Of a DNA stretch of 64,000 bases, positions 36,838 to 45,857 are shown piece after piece. The stretch is taken from contig JAGTJX010000002.1 of NCBI GenBank assembly GCA_023657465.1, positions 1-64,000 of the forward strand, read 5' to 3'. This DNA comes from Lysobacteraceae bacterium. Its GTDB lineage: Bacteria > Bdellovibrionota > UBA1018 > JAGTJX01. The stretch's first letter is position 1; every line of letters starts with the position of its first letter. Position numbers and translations under genes: made by a program. Under the pieces are notes generated by a model, which worked only from the letters and a program-made list of their open reading frames with translations, was not told where the DNA came from and did no database searches.

Positions 36838-37613
36838 TGAAGAAGTCTTCCGCCATCTACTACGAGAACTTCGCCTGTCATCCAGGAAGAATCATCCGAG
36901 ATGAGGAACTTCACTGCTGAGCTCACATCCTGGGGCTCTCCGACTCTGCCCATGGGGAAACTTGATCCACGGCGATGATAGAATTCTTCCAGCTTTGCAT
37001 CTGTTTCATGGTAGGTCTCGTGCATCGGAGACTTAATGATTCCAGGACAAACAATGTTGGAAGTCACACCGAATTGTCCGACTTCCTTAGCGACTGTTTT
37101 TCCGAAGTGTAAGAGCGCAGCCTTGGACACAGAATACGCAAGCGCATGTTGATTAGGTAGAATTCCTGCAGTGGATGCGATCGAGACAATTCTTCCTGCG
37201 CCCAATCCATTGTCTTTAATGAGTGGCAATACACCTTGAGTGAGTAAGAACGCAGATTTTAAATTGATATCAAACGTCTCATTCCAAACATCCACAGTCG
37301 TGTCAGCGAGATTCCCAAACGGATAGATTCCTGCATTATTGACGAGTCCATAGATACACTTCTGGGTGCTCGCGATTTTCTTCACAGAGAGACGAATCTG
37401 CTCTGGATCTCTGAGATCGCAAGTGAAGAAACTCACTTGTTCGCGGAAACTCTCCAAGTCTTTTGCAGCTGCTTCCATTTGTACGCGGTTCAAGCAGAGG
37501 GCGACACAGTTGTATTCACCGGTTTCAACGAGCGCTCGGATCGTCGCTAAACCAATTCCTGAACCACCACCTGAAACGATCACTGTTTTTTTGATTTTAA
37601 GATCGGCACTCAT
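36834..37613 (-). CDS. Short-chain dehydrogenase/reductase (FabG-like)
   Basis: 259 residues, classical SDR. Cofactor motif VSGGGSGIG near residue 15, NNAG near 93, catalytic Ser in SIAST and YSVSKAALLHFGK for Tyr/Lys; the end WMTGEVLVVDGG is typical of FabG-like oxidoreductases. The substrate is unknown: sequence alone does not separate 3-oxoacyl-ACP reductase from other alcohol dehydrogenases. Overlaps both neighbouring genes by 4 bp. Confidence 0.9.
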   Translation of the reverse strand: MSADLKIKKTVIVSGGGSGIGLATIRALVETGEYNCVALCLNRVQMEAAAKDLESFREQVSFFTCDLRDPEQIRLSVKKIASTQKCIYGLVNNAGIYPFGNLADTTVDVWNETFDINLKSAFLLTQGVLPLIKDNGLGAGRIVSIASTAGILPNQHALAYSVSKAALLHFGKTVAKEVGQFGVTSNIVCPGIIKSPMHETYHETDAKLEEFYHRRGSSFPMGRVGEPQDVSSAVKFLISDDSSWMTGEVLVVDGGRLLQ

Positions 37614-39001
37614 TCAGCTAACCCCTTTTTTTGTAAAATTTTCAAAGCGCTGTCGTTTGCATAAACACTGGGAACAAAGTTTGCGAAGTCAGAAAGATGT
37701 CTCACGAGTGAGTGTTCGTAATCGATGAGGAGAGTGGCTTCACCGTTTTTGCGTACGATCTTAATTGCGTCGCGATCAGAGATGCCACCTTTGATTTTCT
37801 CGCGGCTCTGAGTGAACCTCACATCCTTACCTGGGATATCGACTAAGATCCATTCCGAGCCTTTACCTGACTTCTTCAATGCACGATCAAACTTCATGAG
37901 GTGTTTCTTAATCTGAATCACGATCGCGCCTCGGTTGTCTTCTCGGTGCTTATGATTGAGGAGTTGATGTTCGAAGAGTTTCACTCGTACTCGCTTTGGA
38001 GCTTTACGGTAGAGGAGCATCTCGACCCATTCGCGAATTTTAGGATCGGTGATTTTTTTCTCGAGCCAGACATCTTGAAGTCTCGTCATGAAGTAGACAT
38101 CATTCCACCAGAAGAAGCGCTCATCTCCTGTCTCGATCATGGTGAGGAGATCTTGGAACTGATAAAGCCAGTCTTGACCTAGGAAACTCTCAGCAACATG
38201 TGAGGACATGATGTCGAACTTAGCAGACTGAGGATTCTTGATGACTTGGCTGTACCACCAGAAACGAGCAATGAGGAAATCTTCGATAGCGTGGATGGCG
38301 CTTTCCTTAACACCGAAGCCAATTTGTTTTTTCTTCGTAGTGTACGTACGGAGATTGGAGAGTAGGAAGTCTCTGTCGAATTGTCCATATCTGATACCGG
38401 TATAGTGTGCATCTCTGATGAGGTAGTCCATGCGATCAGCATCGAGATCCGAGTGCATGAGCTGATTGGCGTAGAGATAGGGTGATTCACCTTTGATGAT
38501 CTGAGAGATGAGCTGCACATCGAGGCCATATTTTTTCAGAATGTGAGTGATACCGCCCTCATAAGGAGTGTTCTTGATGATGAATGAACCTAGGTGTTCA
38601 TGAGAATTCGGAAGATCCTTGAGACTTCCACCATCTCTTCGTTTATCGCGGCCGTGACGGATGTATGCATACTCAATCGCGTGACTGAAAGGGAATGTCC
38701 CAATGTCATGAAGGAGGGCTGCGATTCTTAAACACTTATGAATCATCGTGTCTTTGGATTTTTTATTTGGATCGAAGAGTTCATCGTCACTCACTGCGAG
38801 ATCGAGCGAGCGCAACATCTGATCCATCGAGTGCATGACACCGATGGCATGAGCGAAGCGATTGTGCTCAGCTCCAGGGAATACATAGTTAGCGAATCCT
38901 AGTTGCTTGATCCATCGTAGACGCTGGAAGAAAGGGGAGTTAATGATCTCCTCTTCCCATTGGGTAATAGGAATGAACCCGTAGAGAACGTCATAAATCA
39001 C
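37610..39001 (-). CDS. HD-domain phosphohydrolase (dNTPase-like)
   Basis: 463 residues. HRFAHAIGVMHSMDQML, then the HD signature ALLHDIGTFPFSHAIEY and the later Asp motif LMHSDLDADRMDYLIRDAHYTG define the SAMHD1/YwfO-type HD family. Members hydrolyse dNTPs or act as regulatory nucleotidases. Length is usual for the group. 23 bp separates it from thrS upstream; it overlaps the SDR by 4 bp. No membrane part. The actual nucleotide substrate is not predictable here. Confidence 0.88.
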   Translation of the reverse strand: MIYDVLYGFIPITQWEEEIINSPFFQRLRWIKQLGFANYVFPGAEHNRFAHAIGVMHSMDQMLRSLDLAVSDDELFDPNKKSKDTMIHKCLRIAALLHDIGTFPFSHAIEYAYIRHGRDKRRDGGSLKDLPNSHEHLGSFIIKNTPYEGGITHILKKYGLDVQLISQIIKGESPYLYANQLMHSDLDADRMDYLIRDAHYTGIRYGQFDRDFLLSNLRTYTTKKKQIGFGVKESAIHAIEDFLIARFWWYSQVIKNPQSAKFDIMSSHVAESFLGQDWLYQFQDLLTMIETGDERFFWWNDVYFMTRLQDVWLEKKITDPKIREWVEMLLYRKAPKRVRVKLFEHQLLNHKHREDNRGAIVIQIKKHLMKFDRALKKSGKGSEWILVDIPGKDVRFTQSREKIKGGISDRDAIKIVRKNGEATLLIDYEHSLVRHLSDFANFVPSVYANDSALKILQKKGLAE

Positions 39002-39024
39002 TGCAGCGTCTTTTCGTTTTGATC

Positions 39025-40812
39025 TTAGCCTAGCGATGTGTGGAGTACCTTCTTGGGTAGATGGTTGAGCTCTTGGAAGAGAATTGTGATTTCTTCATAC
39101 GTCATGACTTTCGATTCACGCTCGCCGTATTTTCTCACTGCAAATGAGTTAGCAGCGATCTCGCGATCTCCTGCGACGAGTGAGAAGGGGATCTTCTGAG
39201 TCTGAGCTTCACGAGTCTTTAGACCCATGGATTCATTCCGATCATCGATCTCTACACGAATGCCCATGAGCTTCATCTGCTGCATTTTTTCACGGCAGAA
39301 GTCGTTGTGAGTGTCTTTGATCGGAACGAAGCGCGCTTGAACAGGAGCTAGCCAGAAGGGGAATGCTCCTGCGCAATGCTCAATGAATACACCGATGAAT
39401 CTTTCGAGAGATCCAAGCACTGCTCTATGAATCATCACAGGCTGGTGAGCAGTATTGTCTGCGCCTGTGTAACTGAGTTTGAATCTTGCAGGCATATTGA
39501 AATCGAGCTGAATCGTTCCGCACTGCCAGTAGCGCTTGAGTGCATCGCGAATCTGGAAGTCGATCTTAGGTCCGTAGAATGCGCCATCGCCAGCGTTGAC
39601 TGTGTAAGGACGACCGAGTCCATCGAGTACGCGCTTGAGTGCCGCTTCGGATTGATCCCAGATCGCATCATCGCCAGCTTTTTTCTCAGGACGTGTACCT
39701 AAACCGATTTTGATTTCTTTGAATCCGAAGAGATCATAGGTGGTTAGGATCATTTGGATCGTGCGTTTGATTTCAGATTCGATTTGATCTGCAGTACAGA
39801 AAATATGAGCGTCGTCTTGGCAGAAGGTACGAACACGTGTGAGACCTTGCGTGACTCCTGATTTCTCATAGCGATGTAAACGGCCGAAGTCGGCATAACG
39901 GATCGGAAGTTCACGGTACGAGCGTTTCTGAGATCCGAAGATGAAGGTGTGCGTAGGACAGTTCATCGGCTTCACTGCGAATTCACGTTCGTCGATGTCA
40001 GTGAAGTACATGTTGTCTTTGTAGTTGTCATAGTGACCGCTCGTCTTCCAGAGTGAGACATCTAGGATCTGCGGAGTGATGACTTCTTGGTACTCAAACG
40101 GCTTGTAGAGATCGCGCATGAGTTCTACTAAGCGATTATATACAATCGTGCCTTTTGGGTGGAAAAACGGAGATGCGGGAGCTTCAGGAAGGAAGCTAAA
40201 CAGATCGAGCTCTTTTCCTAATTTCCTGTGATCGCGAAGTTTAGCTTCTTCGATGAGCTTGAGATGCTCCTGAAGTTCTTCTCCGGACTTGAACGCAGTC
40301 CCATAAATTCTCTGAAGCATGGGGTTCTTCTCGTTCCCTCTCCAGTACGCTCCTGCGAGAGAAGTGAGTTTGAAGGCTTTGATTTCTTTAGCATTCTTCA
40401 CGTGAGGTCCACGACAGAGATCGACGAAATCGCCTTCTTGATAAGAGCTCACAGTTGTTGAGCCTAGCTTATCTCTTAAGTTTTCGATGATCTCGACTTT
40501 GAAAATCTGATCTTTGGATTTGAAGAATTCAATAGCTTCATTAATTGAGTGCTCGCGTCTGATGAAGTCGCAGCCGCGACCGATGATCGCTTTCATTTCT
40601 TTTTCGATCTTATGCAGATCCTCAGGCACGAGTTTTGTGGGGAGCTCTACATCATAATAGAATCCATCTTCAATCGTAGGGCCGATTCCGAAACGAGCGG
40701 TTGGCCAAAGCTTCTGAATGGCATGTGCCATAACGTGTGCACAGGAGTGGCGGATGGTTTCTAATTCCGTAAGAATTTCGGGTTCTTCTAAGTCTAATAA
40801 TGGGCTGCTCAT
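39025..40812 (-). CDS. thrS: Threonyl-tRNA synthetase lacking the TGS domain
   Basis: 595 residues, against about 640 for E. coli-type enzymes. It begins right at the editing (SAD) domain: IRHSCAHVMAHAIQKLWPTA with the HxxxH zinc motif and the later DLCRGPHV. The class II core has VKPMNCPTHTFIF, RTFCQDDAHIFC and PVMIHRAVLGSLERFIG, and the anticodon-binding domain closes the protein (VRKYGERESKVMTYEEI). The N-terminal TGS domain is missing, and no in-frame upstream extension is evident (a short leader with stops). Proofreading should be intact. Leading gene of a four-gene operon. Confidence 0.96.
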   Translation of the reverse strand: MSSPLLDLEEPEILTELETIRHSCAHVMAHAIQKLWPTARFGIGPTIEDGFYYDVELPTKLVPEDLHKIEKEMKAIIGRGCDFIRREHSINEAIEFFKSKDQIFKVEIIENLRDKLGSTTVSSYQEGDFVDLCRGPHVKNAKEIKAFKLTSLAGAYWRGNEKNPMLQRIYGTAFKSGEELQEHLKLIEEAKLRDHRKLGKELDLFSFLPEAPASPFFHPKGTIVYNRLVELMRDLYKPFEYQEVITPQILDVSLWKTSGHYDNYKDNMYFTDIDEREFAVKPMNCPTHTFIFGSQKRSYRELPIRYADFGRLHRYEKSGVTQGLTRVRTFCQDDAHIFCTADQIESEIKRTIQMILTTYDLFGFKEIKIGLGTRPEKKAGDDAIWDQSEAALKRVLDGLGRPYTVNAGDGAFYGPKIDFQIRDALKRYWQCGTIQLDFNMPARFKLSYTGADNTAHQPVMIHRAVLGSLERFIGVFIEHCAGAFPFWLAPVQARFVPIKDTHNDFCREKMQQMKLMGIRVEIDDRNESMGLKTREAQTQKIPFSLVAGDREIAANSFAVRKYGERESKVMTYEEITILFQELNHLPKKVLHTSLG

Positions 40813-40923
40813 CGTGAATGAAACTTAACACAGGTTCCCTGGGTGGTACAATTTTTGGACTACTGGTCTGATTATTGGACCGAATTTTTTGTCGGCCTCA
40901 AATTTATCCAAACAAGGGCTTGG

Positions 40924-40970
40924 CCTCCCGCTTGCATTACCGGGTGAGAAGTAAAACCTAAACCCGGAGG
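40924..40970 (+). promoter_or_regulatory. Leader with two competing hairpins around a ribosome site
   Basis: CCGGGT (40940-40945) can pair with ACCCGG (40962-40967), which runs into the SD GGAGG (40966-40970). Alternatively CCTCC (40924-40928) can pair with the whole SD. The two structures exclude each other, as in translational switches or thermosensors. Only base pairing is seen; no ligand or known riboswitch class fits. Confidence 0.3.
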
Positions 40971-40978
40971 TATGACGC

Positions 40979-42241
40979 ATGGCAAAGAATAATTGGTTAT
41001 TAATCAGTATGGTTCTCGTAATGAGTGGATGTGGTGGAGGGTCGATGAGAGCAGTCGATCAAAATCTACAGGGAAAATCAGAGTCTCAAGCTAAAGGTAA
41101 ATGCTCTACAAACGCGATGGGGTTTTTAGAGCTCGCTTATCGAAACTCCAGAACTGGATCCATTGGTTATCCAGAGACTCAGCCTACTATTGTGAGTCAG
41201 GGTGAAAATAGACTCAAGATAGTTGAGCCTGTATCTCTCAAGCAGATTCAACTGCTGGATGCACAGTATGAACCCGTCCTCATTTTTCCTTCGAGATGCT
41301 TCACAAGTGAGCTTGTCTCTGTGACTTACAAGCACTCAGAGAACAGGCCTGATCAAAAACAAATCGTTATTCAGACTACAACTTTCGAAGCTGATCGCAA
41401 GGGAGAGATGCAGTTCTCACTGCTTGAGGCAGGTCTCAGCGGTAAAGACAATATCTTCCCTGGATCGATTCAAGTCTATGATTTGGATTTCTTTTTCTCA
41501 GACGGATCTGTGTTTAAACTAACCGCTGAAGTTCAGATCGAACCTTTGCTCCCTCTTCTTCAAGTCGAGAGTCTAGGTGGAAGTGGGTTTTCCAATGACA
41601 TGGCTCTTTGGGGTAACAAATCTAAGAATTGGTTTGCTCCGATCGTTTATGAAGCTCAGCGAGTGACGAATCATACCGATAGACCTGTACGCATGTGGTT
41701 AACATCTCATAGTTCTTTTAAGTTAAGATTAAATTGTTTGAATTCTGATTTTAATGCCATTTTTTCAGGAAATGCAAAGTTTTCTCATCAAGGGAGACTC
41801 AGTATTCATACGGCGTCGATCTATGGTTCAGACGGAGTGACTTGTTTGAATTGTGGACTTCAGCTTGGCTTTGCGACTCCTCAAAACGCAATCGATATTC
41901 CTGCTCATGACTCAGTAGTAGTGAAGTGGGAAGTTCAGCCTTCGCCAGACAATTGGCCATGGGTTGAGACTCCGAATGCTTACTGGGATTCAAAAGGTTA
42001 CCACTCGACTTCTACTCTCATACAAGTGGGCGGGTCGTTGAGAGGCACAGATAGCAGAGGTATTCTTGCCTCAGAAGTCAGTGAGAATACTTACAGCCAG
42101 CAAACGAGTAGAGTCGCATTTACAAAATGTATCGGATCTTGTTTCGGACGATTGGATCGTGATGAACTGTTTTACTCAGGAGGAGACAGCGCTCTCGAAG
42201 GATATAAACTTCGAGATGGAGTCATCTTCACAGGCATCTAG
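40979..42241 (+). CDS. Lipoprotein of unknown function
   Basis: 420 residues. Lipobox VMSGC at residues 14-18, then Gly/Ser (GGGSMRAVD). The mature protein is rich in beta-strand-like sequence with few cysteines beyond CLNCGLQL, and ends YKLRDGVIFTGI. No family recognised. Start ATG 40979 follows GGAGG by 8 nt; an ATG at 40972 is out of frame. Divergent from thrS; the leader may fold over the ribosome site. Confidence 0.65.
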   Translation: MAKNNWLLISMVLVMSGCGGGSMRAVDQNLQGKSESQAKGKCSTNAMGFLELAYRNSRTGSIGYPETQPTIVSQGENRLKIVEPVSLKQIQLLDAQYEPVLIFPSRCFTSELVSVTYKHSENRPDQKQIVIQTTTFEADRKGEMQFSLLEAGLSGKDNIFPGSIQVYDLDFFFSDGSVFKLTAEVQIEPLLPLLQVESLGGSGFSNDMALWGNKSKNWFAPIVYEAQRVTNHTDRPVRMWLTSHSSFKLRLNCLNSDFNAIFSGNAKFSHQGRLSIHTASIYGSDGVTCLNCGLQLGFATPQNAIDIPAHDSVVVKWEVQPSPDNWPWVETPNAYWDSKGYHSTSTLIQVGGSLRGTDSRGILASEVSENTYSQQTSRVAFTKCIGSCFGRLDRDELFYSGGDSALEGYKLRDGVIFTGI

Positions 42242-42273
42242 AATAATGAAAGTGAATGGGGTAGGTGTTTCAT

Positions 42274-42756
42274 ATGTCTACTCCATCCTTTTCAGTAAGG
42301 CTTGCTACGCTTGATGATGCTGAGCGATTAGTCGAAATTGAAGCGAGAGTTCACACAGGACCATGGATTAAGGACCACTTTGTTCATGAAATCTCTCAAC
42401 CCTTCTCAAGAATTTTGCTCCTGACAGACGATGAGACAGATCAGATGATCGCTGGCTATATTTGCTACCGCCTCATGGATGATTACGCTGAGATTCTCAA
42501 TGTAGCTGTAGATCTACAGCACCGTGGATTAGGATTTGCTCAGCTTCTGATGCAGCAAGTGATCAGAGATGCACTTAAAGATGAGATGAAGAGGCTAACG
42601 CTAGACGTTAGAATATCTAATACTGCGGCAATCTCGCTCTATAAGAAGTTAGGATTCATGGAGGTTTCTCGCCGTAAAAAATTTTATTCAAACGGCGAAG
42701 CCGCAGTTGCGATGGACCTCATATTAAACGTTGCAAATATTTCGGGATCTAGCTAG
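42274..42756 (+). CDS. rimI: Ribosomal-protein-alanine N-acetyltransferase-like GNAT
   Basis: 160 residues from ATG 42274. GNAT fold: VRLATLDDAERLVEIEARVH, a strand with ILNVAVDLQHRGLGFAQLLMQ (acetyl-CoA loop R/QxxGxG/A), then LTLDVRISNTAAISLYKKLGFMEVSRRKKFY, which is the RimI signature. RimI acetylates the N-terminus of S18; paralogues act on other proteins, so the substrate is presumed. It lies 33 bp after the lipoprotein and 34 bp before the S41 peptidase. Confidence 0.85.
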   Translation: MSTPSFSVRLATLDDAERLVEIEARVHTGPWIKDHFVHEISQPFSRILLLTDDETDQMIAGYICYRLMDDYAEILNVAVDLQHRGLGFAQLLMQQVIRDALKDEMKRLTLDVRISNTAAISLYKKLGFMEVSRRKKFYSNGEAAVAMDLILNVANISGSS

Positions 42757-42789
42757 AAACCCGTCAAGACAACCGATCTTGGGGGATCA

Positions 42790-44793
42790 ATGAAAATCAA
42801 TACTATCACTTTTAAAATAGCTTCGCTCGCACTGGTTGTGGCTCTCTCAGCATGTAGCCCCACACCTCGAAGGACTCTCAGAACCGAAGAGAAAGCAGCA
42901 GACTTCGCATGGCTGTTCTCGCAATTTGGTGAGAACTACGCACCACTCGAATACAAAGAGTCCCTTCATGGCTTCAACTATGCTGAATTAAAATCCAAAT
43001 ACTTGGAACGTTCAGCAGCGCTGACGACAAACGAACAGTTCTATGCGCTCATGCATGAGTTTGTTGCTGAATTCAAAGACGCTCACACCTCGGGTCAGTT
43101 CATGAGCTCCACCAACCCAGGGCGTACAGAAGTTGCGTACTTGGGTTTCTCAGGCGATCGTGTAGGAAATAAATTCGTGGTGAAAGAATTCCTACCTACG
43201 TTTTCCGCTGATTCTGCATATCCGATAAAAGTAGGTGCGGTCATCACTGCACTAGATGGAGTTCCTCTCGTTGACCAAGCAAAAGGTGAATTGGCTAAGT
43301 TCAGAAACTTAGGCCAAGAACAAGCGACGATCACTTACAACATGAACCGTATCTTCAATCGTATTTCGACAGCAGCTCCAATTCCTGCGAGTCCGTTCGC
43401 AGTCGTGACAGTGAAGATCGATGACAAAACTACTGAAGACATCATGGTTCCATGGGTGAAGAAAGACTATTACCAATTCATTCAAGAACAGCGAGCAGCT
43501 GCTCTTGAGAAGCGTGCTGAAGAAACTGGGAAAGTAGCAACAGCTGCTTCAAAAGCTGAGTTTGATACAGACTTGTTTTCGCTCGGCTATAGCGCTTCGA
43601 CAGGCCAATACTCTGTTATCCCATCGTTTTTCAAAGCGCTCGACCGCAAACAAGAAGGATTCAACTTCTTAAAAACTTTTGCGTTCATCGATACCGCTCC
43701 GATCTGGAGTTCGAAGTCACTACAGAAGTGGTTACTGGAGAGCCAGTACGGACGTGATGCTCTCAAAGCGCAAATGGAAGCAATGAAATCTGCGACTGAA
43801 ACTTACGAAGAGTTCGTGAAGCGTTATTTCTGGGAAGAAATGCTTCGTGAAAGAACGCTTCCTACTCAATACACTCGCGTGATGGAAGCAATCGATTATC
43901 CAGCGTATGTCACTCCCGTTATTGTGAAGGGTGCTGATGGTAAACCCACAGGTTACCAGAAGTATGTCGGTTACATCTATCTCGATACATTCAGTCCTTA
44001 CAGTGAAGACGATGTGATCCTTGCTTCTGTGAATGCAACTCTCGCTAAGTTCAAAGAATTCGGAGTGAAGGATGTCATCATCGATATGATCAATAACGGT
44101 GGCGGATCTCTTGTACTTGGATCGAAGCTTGCGCAAGTATTCTCTGCAAAGAAGATCACTCTTCCTGATATGCAATTCAGACTCAGCGAATCTTGGATGG
44201 ATGACTTCGAAGGCGCAGCACTTAACGGTGCTTCTGATGCTGAGAAACAACTCGCTCGTTCGATGTTAGATGTTCTGAAAGAAGACAAGTCCAAGGGCTT
44301 GAGACTCTCTCGTGGCATCAACTCTGAAGTGCTCATGCCTTGGGAAATCAAAGGAAACAAAGCATTGGCAGCAGGCGGTGTTGCAGAAGGTGGGTTCAAA
44401 ACTTATCTTCTCGTGAACGAAATGTGCGCATCAATGTGCGATATCTTCTCAGGCATCATGAAAGATAATAACTTAGGGACAGTGGTTGGAGTAAGAACTA
44501 TGGGCGCAGGCGGAAACGTCGTGATGCACATGTCTGCTCCGAACAGCGGATTCATCGTCAATCAAACAGAGTCACTCATCAGACGTAAAGACGGATCCTA
44601 CATCGAAAACGTAGGAGTATCTCCGGATGTTGCGTTCGACACGATTGCTGATTCTGAGAATAAGTATTCAGGCGCGCGTACTAAGGCTCTTGAAGTTATT
44701 TCCTCAGAGAACATTGTGGTTTCACAAGCTCCAGTAGCAGGAATTACTGTTCCTGCAGTATTGCCAGCTCCTACAACTGAGGGGAATAAATAG
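42790..44793 (+). CDS. S41-family peptidase, predicted lipoprotein
   Basis: 667 residues. Lipobox ALSAC at residues 18-22, so likely attached to a membrane facing the periplasm. DAHTSGQF opens the S41 cap region, VGAVITALDGVPLVDQAKGE is a PDZ-like segment, GYIYLDTFSP and DVIIDMINNGGGSL are core strands. The catalytic Ser lies in MCASMCDIFSGIMKDNN, with the Lys four residues beyond the helix end, followed by LGTVVGVRTMGAGG. The usual SAAE reads SMCD, still with Ser. C-terminal processing peptidases or tail-specific proteases are the nearest group. A Pro/Ala-rich tail closes it. queD starts 6 bp later, probably by translational coupling. Confidence 0.82.
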   Translation: MKINTITFKIASLALVVALSACSPTPRRTLRTEEKAADFAWLFSQFGENYAPLEYKESLHGFNYAELKSKYLERSAALTTNEQFYALMHEFVAEFKDAHTSGQFMSSTNPGRTEVAYLGFSGDRVGNKFVVKEFLPTFSADSAYPIKVGAVITALDGVPLVDQAKGELAKFRNLGQEQATITYNMNRIFNRISTAAPIPASPFAVVTVKIDDKTTEDIMVPWVKKDYYQFIQEQRAAALEKRAEETGKVATAASKAEFDTDLFSLGYSASTGQYSVIPSFFKALDRKQEGFNFLKTFAFIDTAPIWSSKSLQKWLLESQYGRDALKAQMEAMKSATETYEEFVKRYFWEEMLRERTLPTQYTRVMEAIDYPAYVTPVIVKGADGKPTGYQKYVGYIYLDTFSPYSEDDVILASVNATLAKFKEFGVKDVIIDMINNGGGSLVLGSKLAQVFSAKKITLPDMQFRLSESWMDDFEGAALNGASDAEKQLARSMLDVLKEDKSKGLRLSRGINSEVLMPWEIKGNKALAAGGVAEGGFKTYLLVNEMCASMCDIFSGIMKDNNLGTVVGVRTMGAGGNVVMHMSAPNSGFIVNQTESLIRRKDGSYIENVGVSPDVAFDTIADSENKYSGARTKALEVISSENIVVSQAPVAGITVPAVLPAPTTEGNK

Positions 44794-44799
44794 GACTTA

Positions 44800-45201
44800 A
44801 TGGGTGAATCCAAAGGTGTCTACGAGCTCAGAGTAAAAGTCGATTTTCCGGCTGCACATCATCTCACGGGGTACCCTGGAGACTGTGCTAGGCCACACGG
44901 ACACAATTGGGTTTTAGAAGTGAGTGCTCGTTCTACACAGCTCAATTCCATTGGTCTTGCGATTGATTTTAGAAACTTGAAGAGTGCTGCTAAGGAACTT
45001 GTTGCTCCATGGGATCATCAAGATTTAAACACCCTTCCTGACTTCGAGAAGATCAATCCTTCTGCAGAGCAGATTGCGAGACTCTCATTTGAGCGCTTAT
45101 CTGAAGTCATCAACAACGATCACACTTGGGTTGAGAAGGTCACGATCTGGGAGAATGACCGCTCTTCTGCTGCTTACTTTTTAGAGAGTAGAGCAAAATG
45201 A
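44800..45201 (+). CDS. queD: 6-carboxytetrahydropterin synthase
   Basis: 133 residues. Zinc ligands: FPAAHHL (His) and CARPHGHNW (Cys and HxH). Later WDHQDLNTLPDF and TVEKVTIWEN-like segments (WVEKVTIWEN) hold catalytic Asp/His and Glu. The enzyme turns dihydroneopterin triphosphate into 6-carboxytetrahydropterin, the first committed step of queuosine (7-deazaguanine) biosynthesis. AGGA precedes the ATG by 5 nt. It overlaps queC by 4 bp. Confidence 0.93.
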   Translation: MGESKGVYELRVKVDFPAAHHLTGYPGDCARPHGHNWVLEVSARSTQLNSIGLAIDFRNLKSAAKELVAPWDHQDLNTLPDFEKINPSAEQIARLSFERLSEVINNDHTWVEKVTIWENDRSSAAYFLESRAK

Positions 45202-45857
45202 TTTCCGCTGATTCTATTGTCTTGTTGTCGGGGGGATTAGATTCCACCGCTAATCTTGCAATGGCATGTGATGAAGGCAAGAAGCCACTCTGTCTCACCA
45301 TCCGCTATGGCCAAAGAGCTGAACACAGCGAAATCCGCGCAACACGTAAACTCATTGAATATTACGGCGCAACTCACGAGATCATCGATCTCGGTTGGTT
45401 AGGTCACATGGGTGGGAGCAGTCTCACGGACTCTGCTCGCACGATTCCTACGATTAAAACTTCAGAGTTAGATACGAAGTCAGTCACTGAGACCACTGCT
45501 AAGTCTGTTTGGGTTCCTAATCGTAATGGAATCTTCATCGAGATTGCTGGAGCGATCGCTGACTCCCGCAAAATTTCTTCTATCTATGTGGGTTTCAACG
45601 CTGAGGAAGCTGTGACATTCCCAGATAACTCTACTGCCTACATGAATGCAATCAATCAGGCGCTCTCATTCTCGACATCGAATCAAGCGCGAGTGGAATC
45701 TTACACTCACACGATGACGAAGCGTGAGATCGTAGCAAAACTGAAGCAGCTTAAGAAACCATTCCCATTTGAACTCGTGTGGAGCTGTTACTTCTCTGGC
45801 GAGAAAGCTTGCGGAACTTGCGAATCCTGTCAGAGATATTCGAGGGCTGTATCATGA
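45198..45857 (+). CDS. queC: 7-cyano-7-deazaguanine synthase
   Basis: 219 residues. PP-loop VLLSGGLDSTANLAMA binds ATP; VWVPNRNGIFIEIAGAIAD and VGFNAEEAVTFPDN are family blocks; a zinc site of four Cys closes the protein (WSCYFSGEKACGTCESC). Converts 7-carboxy-7-deazaguanine to preQ0 with ammonia and ATP. Overlaps queD (4 bp) and the DUF366-like gene (4 bp). No queE radical-SAM enzyme is beside it; the CDG synthase must be encoded elsewhere. Confidence 0.95.
   Translation: MISADSIVLLSGGLDSTANLAMACDEGKKPLCLTIRYGQRAEHSEIRATRKLIEYYGATHEIIDLGWLGHMGGSSLTDSARTIPTIKTSELDTKSVTETTAKSVWVPNRNGIFIEIAGAIADSRKISSIYVGFNAEEAVTFPDNSTAYMNAINQALSFSTSNQARVESYTHTMTKREIVAKLKQLKKPFPFELVWSCYFSGEKACGTCESCQRYSRAVS

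Noticed and set aside
40813-40978. T-box or other known riboswitch before thrS
   Set aside because: No T-box sequence or specifier loop; only short stems on the opposite strand's leader.
43732-44399. Antisense frames of 172 and 133 codons in the S41 peptidase gene
   Set aside because: Shadows of a strongly coding strand; no SD.
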